A stretch of 64,000 nucleotides of DNA, taken from positions 8,022,501-8,086,500 of the forward strand of contig BSYO01000013.1 in NCBI GenBank assembly GCA_033239525.1, given 5' to 3'. This DNA comes from Nepenthes gracilis (taxonomy: Eukaryota; Streptophyta; Magnoliopsida; Caryophyllales; Nepenthaceae). Shown in pieces: positions 33,043 through 44,069 of this stretch. The position numbers and the translations under genes are program-made. Each line of letters opens with the position of its first letter. Within the stretch, counting starts at the first letter, position 1. The notes under the pieces are model-generated. The model made no database searches, was not told the DNA's origin, and was given only the letters and a program-made list of their open reading frames with translations.

Positions 33043-34876
33043 ATAGCTCCTTCTGTTATAAAGATTGCCTCTGTGATTTCTACTTGTGAGGTGAAAGAAC
33101 TGTATATTGAGTTCAACATCCAATGTGAGATTGTATTTGTAATGCCTAGTAAGTAGGACATGGCCTGCTCTCCTCCTGATAATTGTATCACGGTGTACGA
33201 GGGTCATTTGAAGAGTGGGCTTCATATCCTTGTCCTAGAGGAGCTACTTGACACCTTCACGGTTCTTAGGGTTCCTATCGCACAGCTCCATGCTAATACC
33301 ATGCGGTACCTTTACTCGTTGTGCATCTTCCTCCGTCACCGCTCACGGATGCTGACGATGGAAGCCGTGAGGGTGATATTTCGATTCACCCAGAATGAGA
33401 CTGGATCTCATTGTCTCCCAGAGAGCTCCACATCAGCAGCGCCATTTACAATTCTCTCAAGAACTGGAATGATCGTTTCTTTTTTGTGCATGTTACTGAT
33501 TCATGGCCCTTATCCTGGGATTAAAACAAGGTTCCCAATGCACTCACCGGGAAGCCAAAGTAGGAAGAGGTAGCGGCTGTGGAGCTACTGTTGCGGCTGG
33601 TAAGGGACCATCCCTCCGAGTTTAGGAGAGATCACCTAGTTTCTAGGGAGGAACCTAGGAAGGCTCATTGGGGACCTCCTTCTCCAGTCCAAAGGATCAG
33701 ATCTCTACCGACGGCAGCCTCACAGCTCAAGAAAAAAGATGGGCACTCTTGCCATTGATGTGGTCGGCGCATCTTTCACCGGTGATACTCCCAGCAATCC
33801 AGGACAAAAGAGGACTGCGACGATAAAGCCTTCTTCGTCATCCTCCACAGAGCCAGACTACATAATAGCTGGATGACTTGCTGGAGCCGAAGAGCGCTCC
33901 GGAGTAGAGGATGCTGTGGGAGAGTATGAGGCCATGCTACGAGCTGCTGATGCAAGTTACGTTGTCGTTGCGCTATCACCGCAGGAGGACTTGGTAGCAC
34001 AAACCGTGCCGATGGAGCTGCTACATGGAGCCGCCAGAATGGAGCCGGCTGATGAGCTGCCAGCTGAGCCGAAGGAGCCAGCCATCGAGCCGTTTGCGGT
34101 GCCAGATGAGCGAGCCACCGGAGAGCTTCTTGAGGCGGTGGACATTGGCGCTAAGCAGGTGGAGGAGATTGCTGGTGAGACTTATGCAGAGCAAGCTCAG
34201 GAGGAGCCCACCCTAGGTCCCTCTTCAGTAGGTTCTTCTTGGAGATTACGGAGACGACCAATAAGGCAATGAAGAGTCTTTGTGGTAACCTTTCGAAGCT
34301 CTCCTTTTCTTTCTCCTAAGTCATCGCCGCCTAACTTCTTTGACCTTTTGTAGGAGGAGAAGATTTTGTTGGCAGTACGCAAGGGCCTGCACCAGAGAGA
34401 CGCCGTAATCAGCGACCTCGACGAGGAGATCACCGAGATAGAGGAGAAGATGGACCAGCTAGACGCCTAAGTTCAGCAGCACCAGGAAGAAAAAGCTGCG
34501 GAAGCTGTTGGGGCTTAGAGCACAATCAGCAGGCCATCAGGGGAGAGCTTCTCAGGCGGAGGAGAGAAATTCTTAGGCGGAGGAGAGAGCTTCTCCGGCG
34601 GAGAGGCTTACGACGAAGCTCAAAGTGAAAATTGTTAGATTAGAGAATGAGCTCACCACCCGTTTGCATCCTTGGGAGGTCACCCAGGTGTTGTGGGCCA
34701 GGCTCTAGGAAGGCATTCAGATTAGTCGCCACATTGTTAGGATCGTGGATCCTAATTTTCCAATCGGGATCCTTGATCCTGCTAACCGTAGTGCACAGCT
34801 GCGTGGAGATCTTGTTGATTTTACACGGGGCAACGAAGGGCCTCTCCCGCACCTTCCTGGGAACTCTGCTCCTTAG
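33043..34876 (+). pseudogene. Tat-B antisense ORF (aORF), broken
   Basis: Encoded opposite to pol. The expected start position reads ATA-GCT (33043), not ATG. N-terminal residues VKELYIEFNIQCEIVFV match Tat-A (DIYKRYNI) and Tat-C (DTLYEKYNIS...IPFV). After an in-frame TAG at 33154 a long open piece follows (33160-33573: YEGHLKSGLHILVLEELLDT), a pattern of the plant 'putative gypsy type transposon' proteins. 33916-34272 is Glu/Ala/Pro-rich. 34350-34460 predicts a coiled coil (SDLDEEITEIEEKMDQLD). The C-terminus IVRIVDPNFPIGILDPAN...EGPL ends at a stop at 34874. Several frame breaks. Molecular function unknown. Confidence 0.7.
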
Positions 34877-35719
34877 CAGCATTTCTGTATTTTTGGTTTC
34901 GACCTCCTCTTATATATTTAAGCGTATTAATGGAAAAAAGTATTCTTGCAATAGTTTAGTCTCTTTGCCTTGTTTTTTCTTTCTTTATTTGTTTACTGCT
35001 TGATGTGTATGTTGACCGGCCAACTTATCGAGTGGCTTGTGGGCCAATCAACCTGGAGCATTGACAGTCAAGGTCTTATTGATCGGAGATGGACCCTTGA
35101 CCCTCAAGGCATCGCTTTTATACACAAGTATGCCTTAGCGATTTGTGCCCTCGTAATGCATGGCACTGGCCAGACTCTGGGCGGCTAGCTTTTGGACGGA
35201 GCATTTTGCTCCTACTTTATTGACCTTTGTAGACTGATTACACTATCTCCTATTGGAGAAGGTTGTCGTGTGTGCTATTTAAGCTCGCTAAGGTTTAGAA
35301 TCGAATTGTGAACGGGCCACTTAGATGACAAAGGTTTAAATCGATCGGTTACAGGCTGATTGGATACCAGGGTTTAATTTGACCGCTTACAGGTCACCTG
35401 GATAACCAGGGTTTAATTTCACCCCTTACGGGTCATTTGGATGACCAGAGTTCAATTGTGAATGAGTGAAAACCCATCCGACTTAGGGGTAGTCAAGGTC
35501 ATTTATTTCGTGTATCCTGCAAGAAAACATTCACATGGAAAAGAAAGAAAAGAAAAGCATGGCACAATGCGAATAAAAAAATGAACTTTCTTTTATTAAT
35601 TACAATGAATGGTACAAGCATGCTTCATGTCATATAGATGACCAACCCGGATCTTCACTGAAGTAACGTTTTAGGTAGACCGCGTTCTATATCCGTGGGA
35701 CCAATTTACTGTTTTGGGT
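34877..35719. other. Tat-B region between integrase and antisense ORF
   Basis: No gene. It holds the 39-bp tandem array at 35293-35460. The plus open frames at 34970-35188 show no motif. Confidence 0.5.
35293..35460. repeat. 39-bp tandem array in Tat-B
   Basis: Four units starting at about 35293, 35333, 35371 and 35410, with a partial one at 35449, each with GGTTTAA...GG(T/C)...GGATxACCAG. Degenerate. It lies between the 3' ends of the convergent pol and antisense ORF. Confidence 0.75.
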
Positions 35720-36681
35720 TCAGAGCTTATAAACCCCATTCCGCAGAATGGCTGAGACTAGAAACGGACCTTCCCAATTCAGAAAGAGCTTGTTCCGATT
35801 GATTGTCTTGCCCGTACCCTCTATACTTCGTAAGATCGGGTCTCCAATTTTGAATTGCCGTGCTTTTACTTTATTGTTGTAATAGTGAGCGACTCGTTGC
35901 TGGCAGGCAACTGTACGCATCTTGGCTGCGTCACGAGCTTCCTCCAATAGATCTAGGCGCTTCTAGATCTTCTAGGAGTTATTGAGTGGATCAAATGCTT
36001 AGACCCTAATGCTTGGGAGCCCAATCTTAATCGGTATTATCGCCTCAGTTCCGTAGCAGAGATTGAAGGGTATCTCGCAAGTTAATTCCTTTGGCGTCGT
36101 CCAGTATAACCATAGGATAAAGGGTAGCTCGTCGGCCTAGGAGCCCCTTGCATTCTCTAACTTGGTCTTCAGACCGTGGAATAGCTTACAGTTGGTGACT
36201 TCAACCTATCCGTTTGCCCAAGGGTATGCCACCGAAGTGTGAACCAATCTAATACCTAGACTAGTGCAATACTTGTTGAAGTGCTTCCCTAAGAATTGGG
36301 TTCCGTTGTTTGTCACAATGACCTCGGGAAGGCCAAATTTTCTCACTATGCTCTGGTGAACGAATTCTAGTGCATTGTGCTCGGTGATCTTGGCTAGCGG
36401 GGTGGCTTCAATCCATTTGATGAAGTAATCTATGTCAGCGACGATGAACTTCCCTTGTCCAGTCGCAATGGAAAATGGGTTGAGAATATCGAGCCCCCAT
36501 TGCGCAAAAGGCCAAGGAACTTAGAAAGATCTCAGTTCCACGGGTGGCTGGTGGTGAAGATTGCCGTGGAGATAACAATTCTTATAGTTCTTCACAAACT
36601 CCAGAGCATTCTTCTTCATTGCATGTCAGTAATATCCCCGGCGTACGACTTTGAATGTTAGGTTCTTGCCGCCAATGTGTG
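35720..36681 (-). pseudogene. Tat-B integrase, catalytic and C-terminal parts
   Basis: Minus-strand reading: WGLDILNPF (first catalytic Asp), FIVADIDYFIKWIEATP, VTNNGTQF (36317-36300; the second catalytic Asp of the family's T-D-N-G is Asn here), then LVHTSVAYP and NG.VEVTN (Glu). The C-terminal piece 35947-35720 is open: KARQFKIGDPILRSIEG...WEGPFLV. It is continuous with 40325-40164 across the solo LTR. Stops and frameshifts make it non-functional. Confidence 0.8.
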
Positions 36682-36847
36682 TGTAATGGTTGGATATTTT
36701 CATTGAGGAAATTTAAAATTAAATTGGGTGAATTTATTTTTAATATATATTAGTAAAAATGATTATGAAATAATAATATAAATGTTTTACATATAATATT
36801 AATGGTAATAATTAAATAATAATAATAATATTTTATAAGTGTTAAAA

Positions 36848-36854
36848 CGAAATA

Positions 36855-36892
<38 letters not shown>
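36848..36892. repeat. (AAT)n microsatellite
   Basis: About 14 AAT units near the left end of the solo LTR; compare 3229-3261. Confidence 0.9.
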
Positions 36893-36894
<2 letters not shown>

Positions 36895-37430
36895 CCAATA
36901 TTAATAAACAAACCCAAGCCACCTCACTCCATCTTCTCGAACCTCCTCTGCCATTCCCGTCCCCACTTCCTCTCGTCTGTCTCGTTTCCCTGTTTCCTCT
37001 CTCCCTCTCTCTCGCTCGCAACGGTTTGCAGAACCGTTCGAATCTCCCCTTAACCGCTTGCTGCCGTGACCGAAACCGTCGACTCTCTTTGTTCTCATTC
37101 CGTCTCCATATAATTGTGCTCTGGTGTGGGTATGCGGCCGAGTGAAGAAATTTGGTTGTGGGTGGAAGAAAACGAGAAATGTGGCTCATCTTTGAGGCAT
37201 TCCTTCCGTCGCCGTTGCCGATGTGTGGTTCTGCTGTCGTGTTGCCATCATCGTTCGAGTACCCTGCTGCCGTCGCCGTCGTCAACCCTGCTGCCGTGCC
37301 GTCGTAAGCGTGGTCGTCGTAGCCGTGCCGACTTCGTTGCCGAAGCCGAACAACCAACCCTGAGCTGAAGCCGAAACCGGAGCCGTGGTGGAGCCGAACT
37401 CGAGCCGTGTTCTGGAATCGTGAAATCAGG

Positions 37431-37625
37431 CAAGTGATCCCTTTACTGTCATTTCCTCTCTAATTGCAAGTGAATTCTGTTGCTGTCATTTCTCCTCTAA
37501 TTTACAAGTGATCCCTTTACTGTCATTTCCTCTCTAATTGCAAGTGAATTCTGTTGCTGTCATTTCTCCTCTAATTTACAAGTGAATCCCGTTTACTGTC
37601 ATTTCTCCTCTGTTGCAAGTGAACT
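37431..37625. repeat. 74-bp tandem repeat, two and a half copies
   Basis: Units 37431-37504 and 37505-37578 look identical. A third shorter unit runs to about 37625. Each unit consists of two ~37-bp halves starting CAAGTGA, so there is a two-level repeat. Confidence 0.9.
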
Positions 37626-38237
37626 CTAAATTCCGTCATTCAACTCGATTCATCACTGATTTCTTCCTTCTTCGTTGGTATCTGTTTGGGTGTGCTCAGA
37701 TTCGAATTTTGTATTCGAATCCGTCCCTCTCTCTCTCTCTCTAATTTCACTGTTGTGATGTATAAATTGGGTGATATGAAGATTGTTGTGCAAAATCTTG
37801 AGAAAATAAGAAATCGGAAAACAGAGCTTCATGCTCTGTTCCTGGCAGAAAACTGGGAGTGTTGGATTTGTAAATTCTGAGATTAAATTATTGTGTACGT
37901 GGTATGGGTGCAGTTTTGTGTATATTTATATATATATTTGATTGTAGTCTGTGTGTGCTTCGTGTGTGTGGGTGTGTTGGCAGTGAAGGTGTGGTCTGAT
38001 GAAGCTGTGTGTGCGTGAGAGGGTGCGAAGCTTATGTGTGCTGTATGTTGGGTGTGGGTGTGCAGCAGAGCTGCGGTGTGGTCGTGGGTGTGCGAGGAGG
38101 CAGCCGCAACCGTGCGTATGGGCATGGAGAAGCAGCCGAGGCTGCTGCGTGCGAGACGGCAGGGTGTTGCCGGCGTGGGTGAGGCAACGGCGCCGTGTGG
38201 TGAACGGCTGTTTGGCCGTGGGGTGAGAGGGTGAGAG

Positions 38238-38537
38238 TTGGGCCTTAGGCCCAACAGTGAAGGGGAAGGGTTTTAGTGAGTGTTTGGGCCGTGGGCCCAA
38301 TGTGAATTTATGGGCGTGTGTGTGTGTTGGGCCGTGGGCCCAACAGTGTGTGTAGAGGTGTGTGTGTGAGTTTGGGCTGGGCCCCAATAAGGTGAAGATA
38401 TGTGGGGGTGTGAGTGTTTTTGTTAGATTGGGCTATGGGCCCAATAGAGTGTTGTGTATTGTGTGTGTTGTGAGATTTGGGCCATGGGCCAATGGGATTT
38501 TAGGTGAGTGTTTGGGTGAGAATTGGGTTAGGCCCAA
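38238..38537. repeat. Cluster of TTGGGCC/GGCCCAA palindromes
   Basis: Seven inverted motifs of 15-17 bp: 38238-38254, 38284-38300, 38327-38343, 38372-38387, 38428-38444, 38477-38492 and 38523-38537, e.g. TTGGGCCGTGGGCCCAA. Between them lies GT-rich sequence. TGGGCC/GGCCCA matches plant site II / TCP-binding type elements. Confidence 0.85.
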
Positions 38538-40097
38538 TAAAATGAATAAGATTGTGTGTGAGTTGTGTTGGGCCTGAATTTGTGTATGCTGGGCTGGATT
38601 GAGTGTGTGTGTTTTGGCTAAGTATGCGTATATGTGTTTGGATATATATATATATATATATGTATGTTAATGTATGGTAAAGAGCATAGAGAATATTCAA
38701 AGTCTGCGTATGTTGTAGTTATAAAAGTGTATTGGCCCGTGTTCGGAGTTATGCTGATGGTATGAAGAAATAAATATTACCAATTAATTTGTTGGGAATG
38801 GAAATTGAAATAAAAAAATATTATTGGCCTTAGTCGTAGGCGTCGCTCCGAGATAAAATAGAAAAATTGTGGAATAGTGGAGTCGATCATATCTCGACCT
38901 TTATATTCATTTTGGACGTTCTGAGACACGTTCCTTTGTGTTGGATTTGATTGCGTGAGTACGGTCTGGTCAGCACCGAACGACATTCTGTTGTTGATGT
39001 TGCAAAGCTTTCTTTGCGTTATACTCGGTGTGTGAGTATGTATATTTCTTGGCTTCTTACGGTTAAGGTTGAGGAGAGTGTGTGAAAACATTAAAGTATC
39101 GGGTCGAATGGGAGGCTTTGGCACTTTAATGTGGTCTACACTTATCCGATACTGATTTCCGTATCCTGGTGGATTGAGGTACGTTGTCTAGTGTGGCGGG
39201 ATGCTTATGGCCCTGTGATCATCGTAGATCATGATATCGAGGATATCATGGCGGGAGATGCTGGGTTTGACGTGTGAGTTGTCTTCCGTACTGGTAGAGT
39301 CGGAAGAGGAGCATGATGTGAGCATGCTCGGGAGACGTCTCATCTTGTGAGGCGAGTCTCTGTGGACCATGGATTTGGTCGGAGGTCAAACTTGCGAGCA
39401 TCGAGTAGCCCGTGCAAGGACCCAAAATTGTCGGGGATATACGCAACCTTTGGATCACAAAGTGCGGAATAAGATCCTGATGATTCCTTTGTGATATTCT
39501 ATGATTGTGAGTACCTCATTTGTTGTGGCGCGGTATCCTTGTGTGGATCTTGTGATACCTCGGATTGATGGAATCCATGTTGTATTGTTATCGTGAGTAT
39601 GCTGGTCGTTCTCGCTGACATATGGACCGGGGAAATCCCCAACTGTCGTTGATATCGGATTCCAGGGGATTACCACTGTTTATTGGCACTCTTGTTATTT
39701 TTGGATGTTCGGATCTTGTGGGACCCATTTGCCTAGAGTCGTATTTACGACGTGTTGCAATCTGTCTCGGATATAGTAGGTTGTCAGAGTATGTTGAGAC
39801 CTTGGTAGATGGTATCTGAGATCGTTATTGTTGTTAGCGTTTTTGATTATATCACTTGTTGGGCTTTGGCTCACCCTTGTGTTTTCTTGGCTCCAGATTG
39901 AGTAGACAGCTTCTAGCTTGGAAGAGACACATCTATGTTGCAGGAAGAAGTTTCGATAGAGAAGATGGTTCTGGTAGCTGGATGATGAGATTAAACTGTT
40001 ATTGAGATTTATGTATTTTTATTTTGTTGGGATTTATCATGATGTAGAAATTCAAGTGAATGAAATAGTTGAAATGTGAAATTTATGTTATTTGGTT

Positions 40098-40325
40098 TTA
40101 AATTTTTGGTCCGCGTGAGCGGTTTGAGCCATGTGTTTGAGTATTTAGGCTCGGGTCGTCACAGTGTGACCCATATATTCCAAGGTGGACTTCGCTCAAG
40201 GCGTAATCGGTCTCTTCAGGAGTAAGACACCGGACATATGGAGCCGAGAATCGACGGCGATAGAACCGTCCGTCGACTGTGGTGTACCAGCCAACCGTCT
40301 TTTTGATCCGCTTGGCTTCTTCCAC
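40098..40325 (-). pseudogene. Tat-B integrase, zinc-binding N-terminus
   Basis: Minus-strand residues KKTVGWYTTVDGRFYRRRF and VHLGIYGSHC correspond to the His-containing start of the H-H-C-C zinc domain that precedes the integrase core. The reading is cut at 40163/40164 by the solo LTR; the last codons (to 40098) already belong to the LTR. Confidence 0.75.
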
Positions 40326-40457
40326 GGTCTCTGAAAGTGCTCCGTTTGCCAGATATCTCTAGTAAAGTGTCATCCAGTTTTCGACATCGAAGACTTGCAT
40401 CGCTTCCTGTTCCTCTATGCTAGGAGTACTCAAAATTTTTCTCATATCCCTCGAGTA

Positions 40458-40838
40458 CTATTCTAGATCTTTGGCTGCCGCCGTTCTGGTAAGTTGGTCG
40501 GCCTTCCAATTCTTAATTCTAGGGATGTGGGCCAGGTTCAACTTGTCAAATCTCCAGATTGCATCCTTCTCCTTGACCAGGTATCTAGCAAAGAGATGGT
40601 TGCACACCTCAAAGCTATCGTTAATCTTATTAATGACCAGCCCTGAGTCGTTGTAGACGGTTAGCCACCTAACCGAGTACTCTTTGGCTAGTCGTAATCC
40701 GACTAATAGGGATTCATATTGGGCAACATTGTTGGTGGCCGAAAAATCGAGTTTAAGGGAATAATTCACCTCAAACCCATCTGGGGTCCCTAGGACAACT
40801 CCGGCACCGCTGTCTGAATTGGTAGATGATCCGTCCAC
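40458..40838 (-). pseudogene. Tat-B RNase H domain
   Basis: 126-codon open stretch starting MDGSSTNSDSGAGVVL, with YESLLVGLRLAKE and YNDSGLV: Asp, Glu and Asp of the RNase H active site are all visible. This is the second, type-I-like RNase H position of Tat pol. It is the best-preserved domain of this element, but lies between broken neighbours. Confidence 0.85.
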
Positions 40839-41054
40839 GTTGAGGACCCATTATGGCTCTTCTAGTTAGTGATTCGCGTCCTCAGTAGAGTGCTCATTGA
40901 TGATCGGGGTCGTAGTCTCGACGATAAAGTCCACCAGAACTGCCCCTTAATGGGCTGGCCTAGGCAAAAATTCGATGTCTAATTTTTTTAACTCAATGGC
41001 CTACTTAACCAGCTAGTCGGATACATCGGACTTCTAGAGGATACCCTTCAGTGG

Positions 41055-41815
41055 TTAGTCAATCAGAATAACCACGCGATATGCCTGGAAATAGGGTCTT
41101 AGCTTCTGGGCTGAGAAGACAAGTGCCAAAGCAAGCATCTCAGTGCACAGGTAGTGTTTCTCTGCGCCGGATAATATCTTACTCATAAAGTAGACCGACC
41201 GCTGAGAGTCGGAGTCCTGGCGTATGAGAACAGAGCTAAGAGCCACCTCTAATACTGTCAAGTAAAAGTACAGCTCTTCTCCGTCCTTGGATAATGTCAG
41301 CAATGGTGGACTAGCCAAGTACTGCTTCAACTCATCGAATGCTGCCTGACACTCCGCAGTCCACTGAAAACCATTTGCTTTAGTCCTCCTTGAAGCCTTG
41401 AAGAAAAACTGATACTTGTCTCCTAAATTTGTAAAGAAGCGGGACAATATTGCCAGTCATCTGGTTAGCCTCTAGATATCATTGACACTTCGTGGCAGAG
41501 ATATGTCCATATGGGCTTTAATCTTCTTTGGGTTTGCTTTGATCCCTCGTTAAGAGACGATGAAACCCAAGAACTTCCCCCAGAATACGTCGAAGACACA
41601 CTTTGAAAGATTTAACTTCATCTTGTGTGTGTGGAGTACCTCAATGGTCTCAGCGAGATCGTGAATATGGTCACTAGTGGTCTTACTCTTGACGAGTATG
41701 TTGTCAATGTACATCTCCATATTGCGGCCGATCTGCTTCTCAAACATCTTGTTCATGAGCCTTTGATAACGTTCTTTAGAATGAAATGTATGACCCTATA
41801 GTAATATGTGCCTTG
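41055..41815 (-). pseudogene. Tat-B reverse transcriptase, broken
   Basis: 41756-41550 reads MNKMFEKQIGRNMEMYIDNIL: the catalytic box at 41711-41694 is Y-I-D-N instead of Y-V-D-D. 41447-41055 covers the RT connection (FQWTAECQAAFDELKQYL) to the end of RT (YFMSKILSGAEKHYLCTEMLALALV). The reading upstream is traceable to about 41800, where it meets gag-like sequence directly. Confidence 0.85.
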
Positions 41816-42200
41816 GCCGGTCATAACGATGTGTGCTCCTCGTCCTCTGGACTCATTCGGAGTTCCACAGTCCTAGCACCCCTCGAGCCTTAAACGGCTC
41901 TGAGCATTGGAAGCCTCTAGAGCATGAGAGTTTCCCGGCCTCATAGCCCTCATGGCCGGCTTCTTTTTCTTTTGGCCTCCTAACCTGGAGGCTGGGACAA
42001 GAACTGAGGAGGGTGGACCCCCTATTTCTTCTTGCCCTGGCCGATGTAGAATATCTGGAGCATTCTGGACATATTGCTCATCTAAATCACCAGGTTTTGA
42101 AAAAATGGTACAAGTGCCCCTCCGACCAAGTTACTAGCAGAGTGGTCTTGGTTAGGGAAGGCAGCATCTCTAGCGGAAGCACTAGTTTGGGCTCTGATGT
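41816..42200 (-). pseudogene. Tat-B gag N-terminus, truncated
   Basis: Minus-strand residues MVNIRAQTSASARDAA (from about 42209) parallel MVNARVQASALARDA in Tat-C (47881-47925), which fixes the gag start. The rest of gag and the protease, about 3 kb in Tat-C, are absent: RT-like sequence begins by about 41815. Confidence 0.65.
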
Positions 42201-42279
42201 TCACCATTTTGATTAATGATACTGACTTTAAAGATGAGAGTGGTTGTGAAGATAAAAGTGGTTGACTTTTCGTTAACTT

Positions 42280-42296
42280 CCCACAAATGGCACCAA
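42280..42296 (-). other. Primer-binding-site motif of Tat-B
   Basis: On the minus strand TTGGTGCCATTTGTGGG, flush with the end of the 5' LTR; same motif as in Tat-A and Tat-C. Confidence 0.75.
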
Positions 42297-43287
42297 TAAT
42301 GTATCCTAAATTCAAGTTTCGAATAGATTTGGATCAAGTAGTCTATCATGTTCCAATCTCTGTTTTCTGATGTTTGAGTCCTACACACTACAACTTTAAA
42401 CAAGAGGTCAGATGACGGTGAGATTTGATTCCACCAAAAATACTCATACACTCAAGTCAGTAATCGGCTTTCTGAGAATAAAATGTGGATACAATGGATG
42501 CAGAAATAACTACAGAAAGTGTGTTTGCAAGTGGGAGAGTGCACTTGTAGTGATAGTGGCTTGATTATTATGGCTCGTGATAAGCAGATTCTCTAAATAT
42601 TGAGCTCGTTGGGAACTAATAGTAGAGAGAGAGCGTTGGGATACTCGAGTATCTGAGAGTTTTGTAATTACTTGAGAACTTTTATGGGCAAAAGAAGGCG
42701 TGATTGAAGGCGTGTCTTTGAAGGGGGCTTCCGTGGCCTTTTATAACCATGGCCCCATGTTACCTTCCTTATACAGAGGGGTTTGATGCCCATACTCTGT
42801 TGGGGATCGTTGTCTTTCCTATGTAGGTGTGAGCGCCTTTCTGGTTGTAATAGTCAAAGAGGCTGATCTTCTTCCTTTTGCATTTTGTAACCGTTAGGCT
42901 TTTCAGCAGATTATGCGTAAATTCTGTCGCCTTCCACCCAAGATGTGCTTTGATTTTGGAGGTGACTATTACAGTGAAGCTTGCCTTCCTTGGAGATGTA
43001 GAAAATTAGAGAAAATGACTGTTGTAACTCAAAGATAGACAAGCAAGCCAATTTAGGCTTAGGCCGTGTGCGTCCTAAGTCTCAACAATTCTACTGGCTG
43101 CTTCTCTGATCAACGGAAGCGTTGACCGTCCTAGGCTCTGATTCGCCGCCCTGATTTTAAGCCTCTGCCAGCTCACTTGCTCTTCATCCAATCAATAGCA
43201 GTGTTGACCATCCAGACCGAAATAGACCGATGAGGATTTGTGCTGTTTCTTTCCTTGTGAATCAGTCTGTTACTGGCATTCCCATCA
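42297..43287 (-). repeat. 5' LTR of Tat-B (991 bp)
   Basis: Pairs with 31406-32398. On the minus strand it begins TGATGGGAATGCC and ends GGATACATTA. Confidence 0.9.
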
Positions 43288-43292
43288 TCTTC

Positions 43293-44069
43293 TTATAAAA
43301 ATGGAGAAATATATTTTAAAACTCAAATATTTTGTTTGTAAACTAAATGTAATACTAAAAGTAAAAAATATATATATAATTAAAAAAATTGTGTCATGTC
43401 TTATTCTAAAAATAAGAGGTAAACATCAATGTGTAAAATGTGATTAAATGTAAAAACATAAAAATTAAACGATTTTAAAGTAAAAAAATTAAGTTATATT
43501 TTTAAAATGTTATGAGTTTATTGTATAACTAACATATCATGTTGTTACATAGAATTTTATAATTAACCTTTTTCGATTTAATTTTATGACGTCAAAATCG
43601 AAGCAGAGCGTTAGTCTCCATCTCCTGATTCTGCTTTTTCTTCGTTGATAACATGGCCTTTGTTTTTTTTTTCATTTTATTTCCTTCTTCCTTTTTTGGT
43701 CCACTTCTTTTTACTTTAACAAATAGAATAACGATGCCTAAAGTTTTGGGAAATTACGCTGTCTCGCCCAGTTTCAAATTTAACTTTCAAACTAACAAAT
43801 GCATTCAAAAGGAGACAACCTTGTTGTTTGTCATAGCGTGGTGTGTTTATAAGAATAAAAACAATAATTATATACCATAAGAAAAAGAAATTGTTCTTAG
43901 ATTAAAAAATAAAAAAAAAGCTTTGAAACTATAGATAATGATGCAAAAATTTCGTATTGATTTTGAATTTTCTATATGGATAATTATTCTAATGCGTATT
44001 GTAAGGTATGAATCTTTTTTTTTTAAATAGTTTGATGATTATTAATTTAATTAAGGAGATAAATTTTTT
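43293..44069. other. A+T-rich spacer, no gene
   Basis: Between the TCTTC duplication of Tat-B and the next LTR. The 75-codon open frame at 43653-43880 (MAFVFFFILFPSSFFGPLL...) is a hydrophobic translation of a T-rich stretch; I see no gene features around it. Confidence 0.45.

Larger units (their letters stand above)
36682..40163 (+). mobile_element. Solo LTR (3.48 kb) inside Tat-B integrase
   Basis: TG...CA ends (TGTAATGGTTGG ... GGGTCGTCACA) and a perfect target duplication GTGTG (36677-36681 and 40164-40168). The Tat-B integrase reading resumes on the other side. No pol motifs inside. The ends resemble the gypsy LTR at 3025 (TGTAAT...GTCGTTACA), so it is probably a Tekay-like solo LTR, inferred to be plus-strand. 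Inside: a TAA/AAT microsatellite (36848-36892), a G+C-rich leader-like part (36900-37400), a 74-bp tandem repeat (37431) and a cluster of TTGGGCC palindromes (38238-38537). Short open frames inside are not genes. Confidence 0.88.
31406..43287 (-). mobile_element. Tat-B: Tat-lineage Ty3/gypsy element (minus) with antisense ORF
   Basis: LTRs of 991 bp (42297-43287, 5') and 993 bp (31406-32398, 3') and a perfect target duplication TCTTC (31401-31405 and 43288-43292). On the minus strand the order is primer motif (42296-42280), gag N-terminus, RT (about 41800-41450), RNase H (41447-40458), integrase (40325-35720, split), an antisense ORF on the plus strand (33043-34876), a tandem-repeat leader and the 3' LTR. 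Most of gag and all of protease are missing. A 3482-bp solo LTR interrupts the integrase. Colinear with Tat-A and Tat-C. Confidence 0.88.

Noticed and set aside
43653..43880. Hydrophobic 75-codon ORF as a possible membrane protein
   Set aside because: Direct translation of poly-T runs; no promoter or conserved segment.
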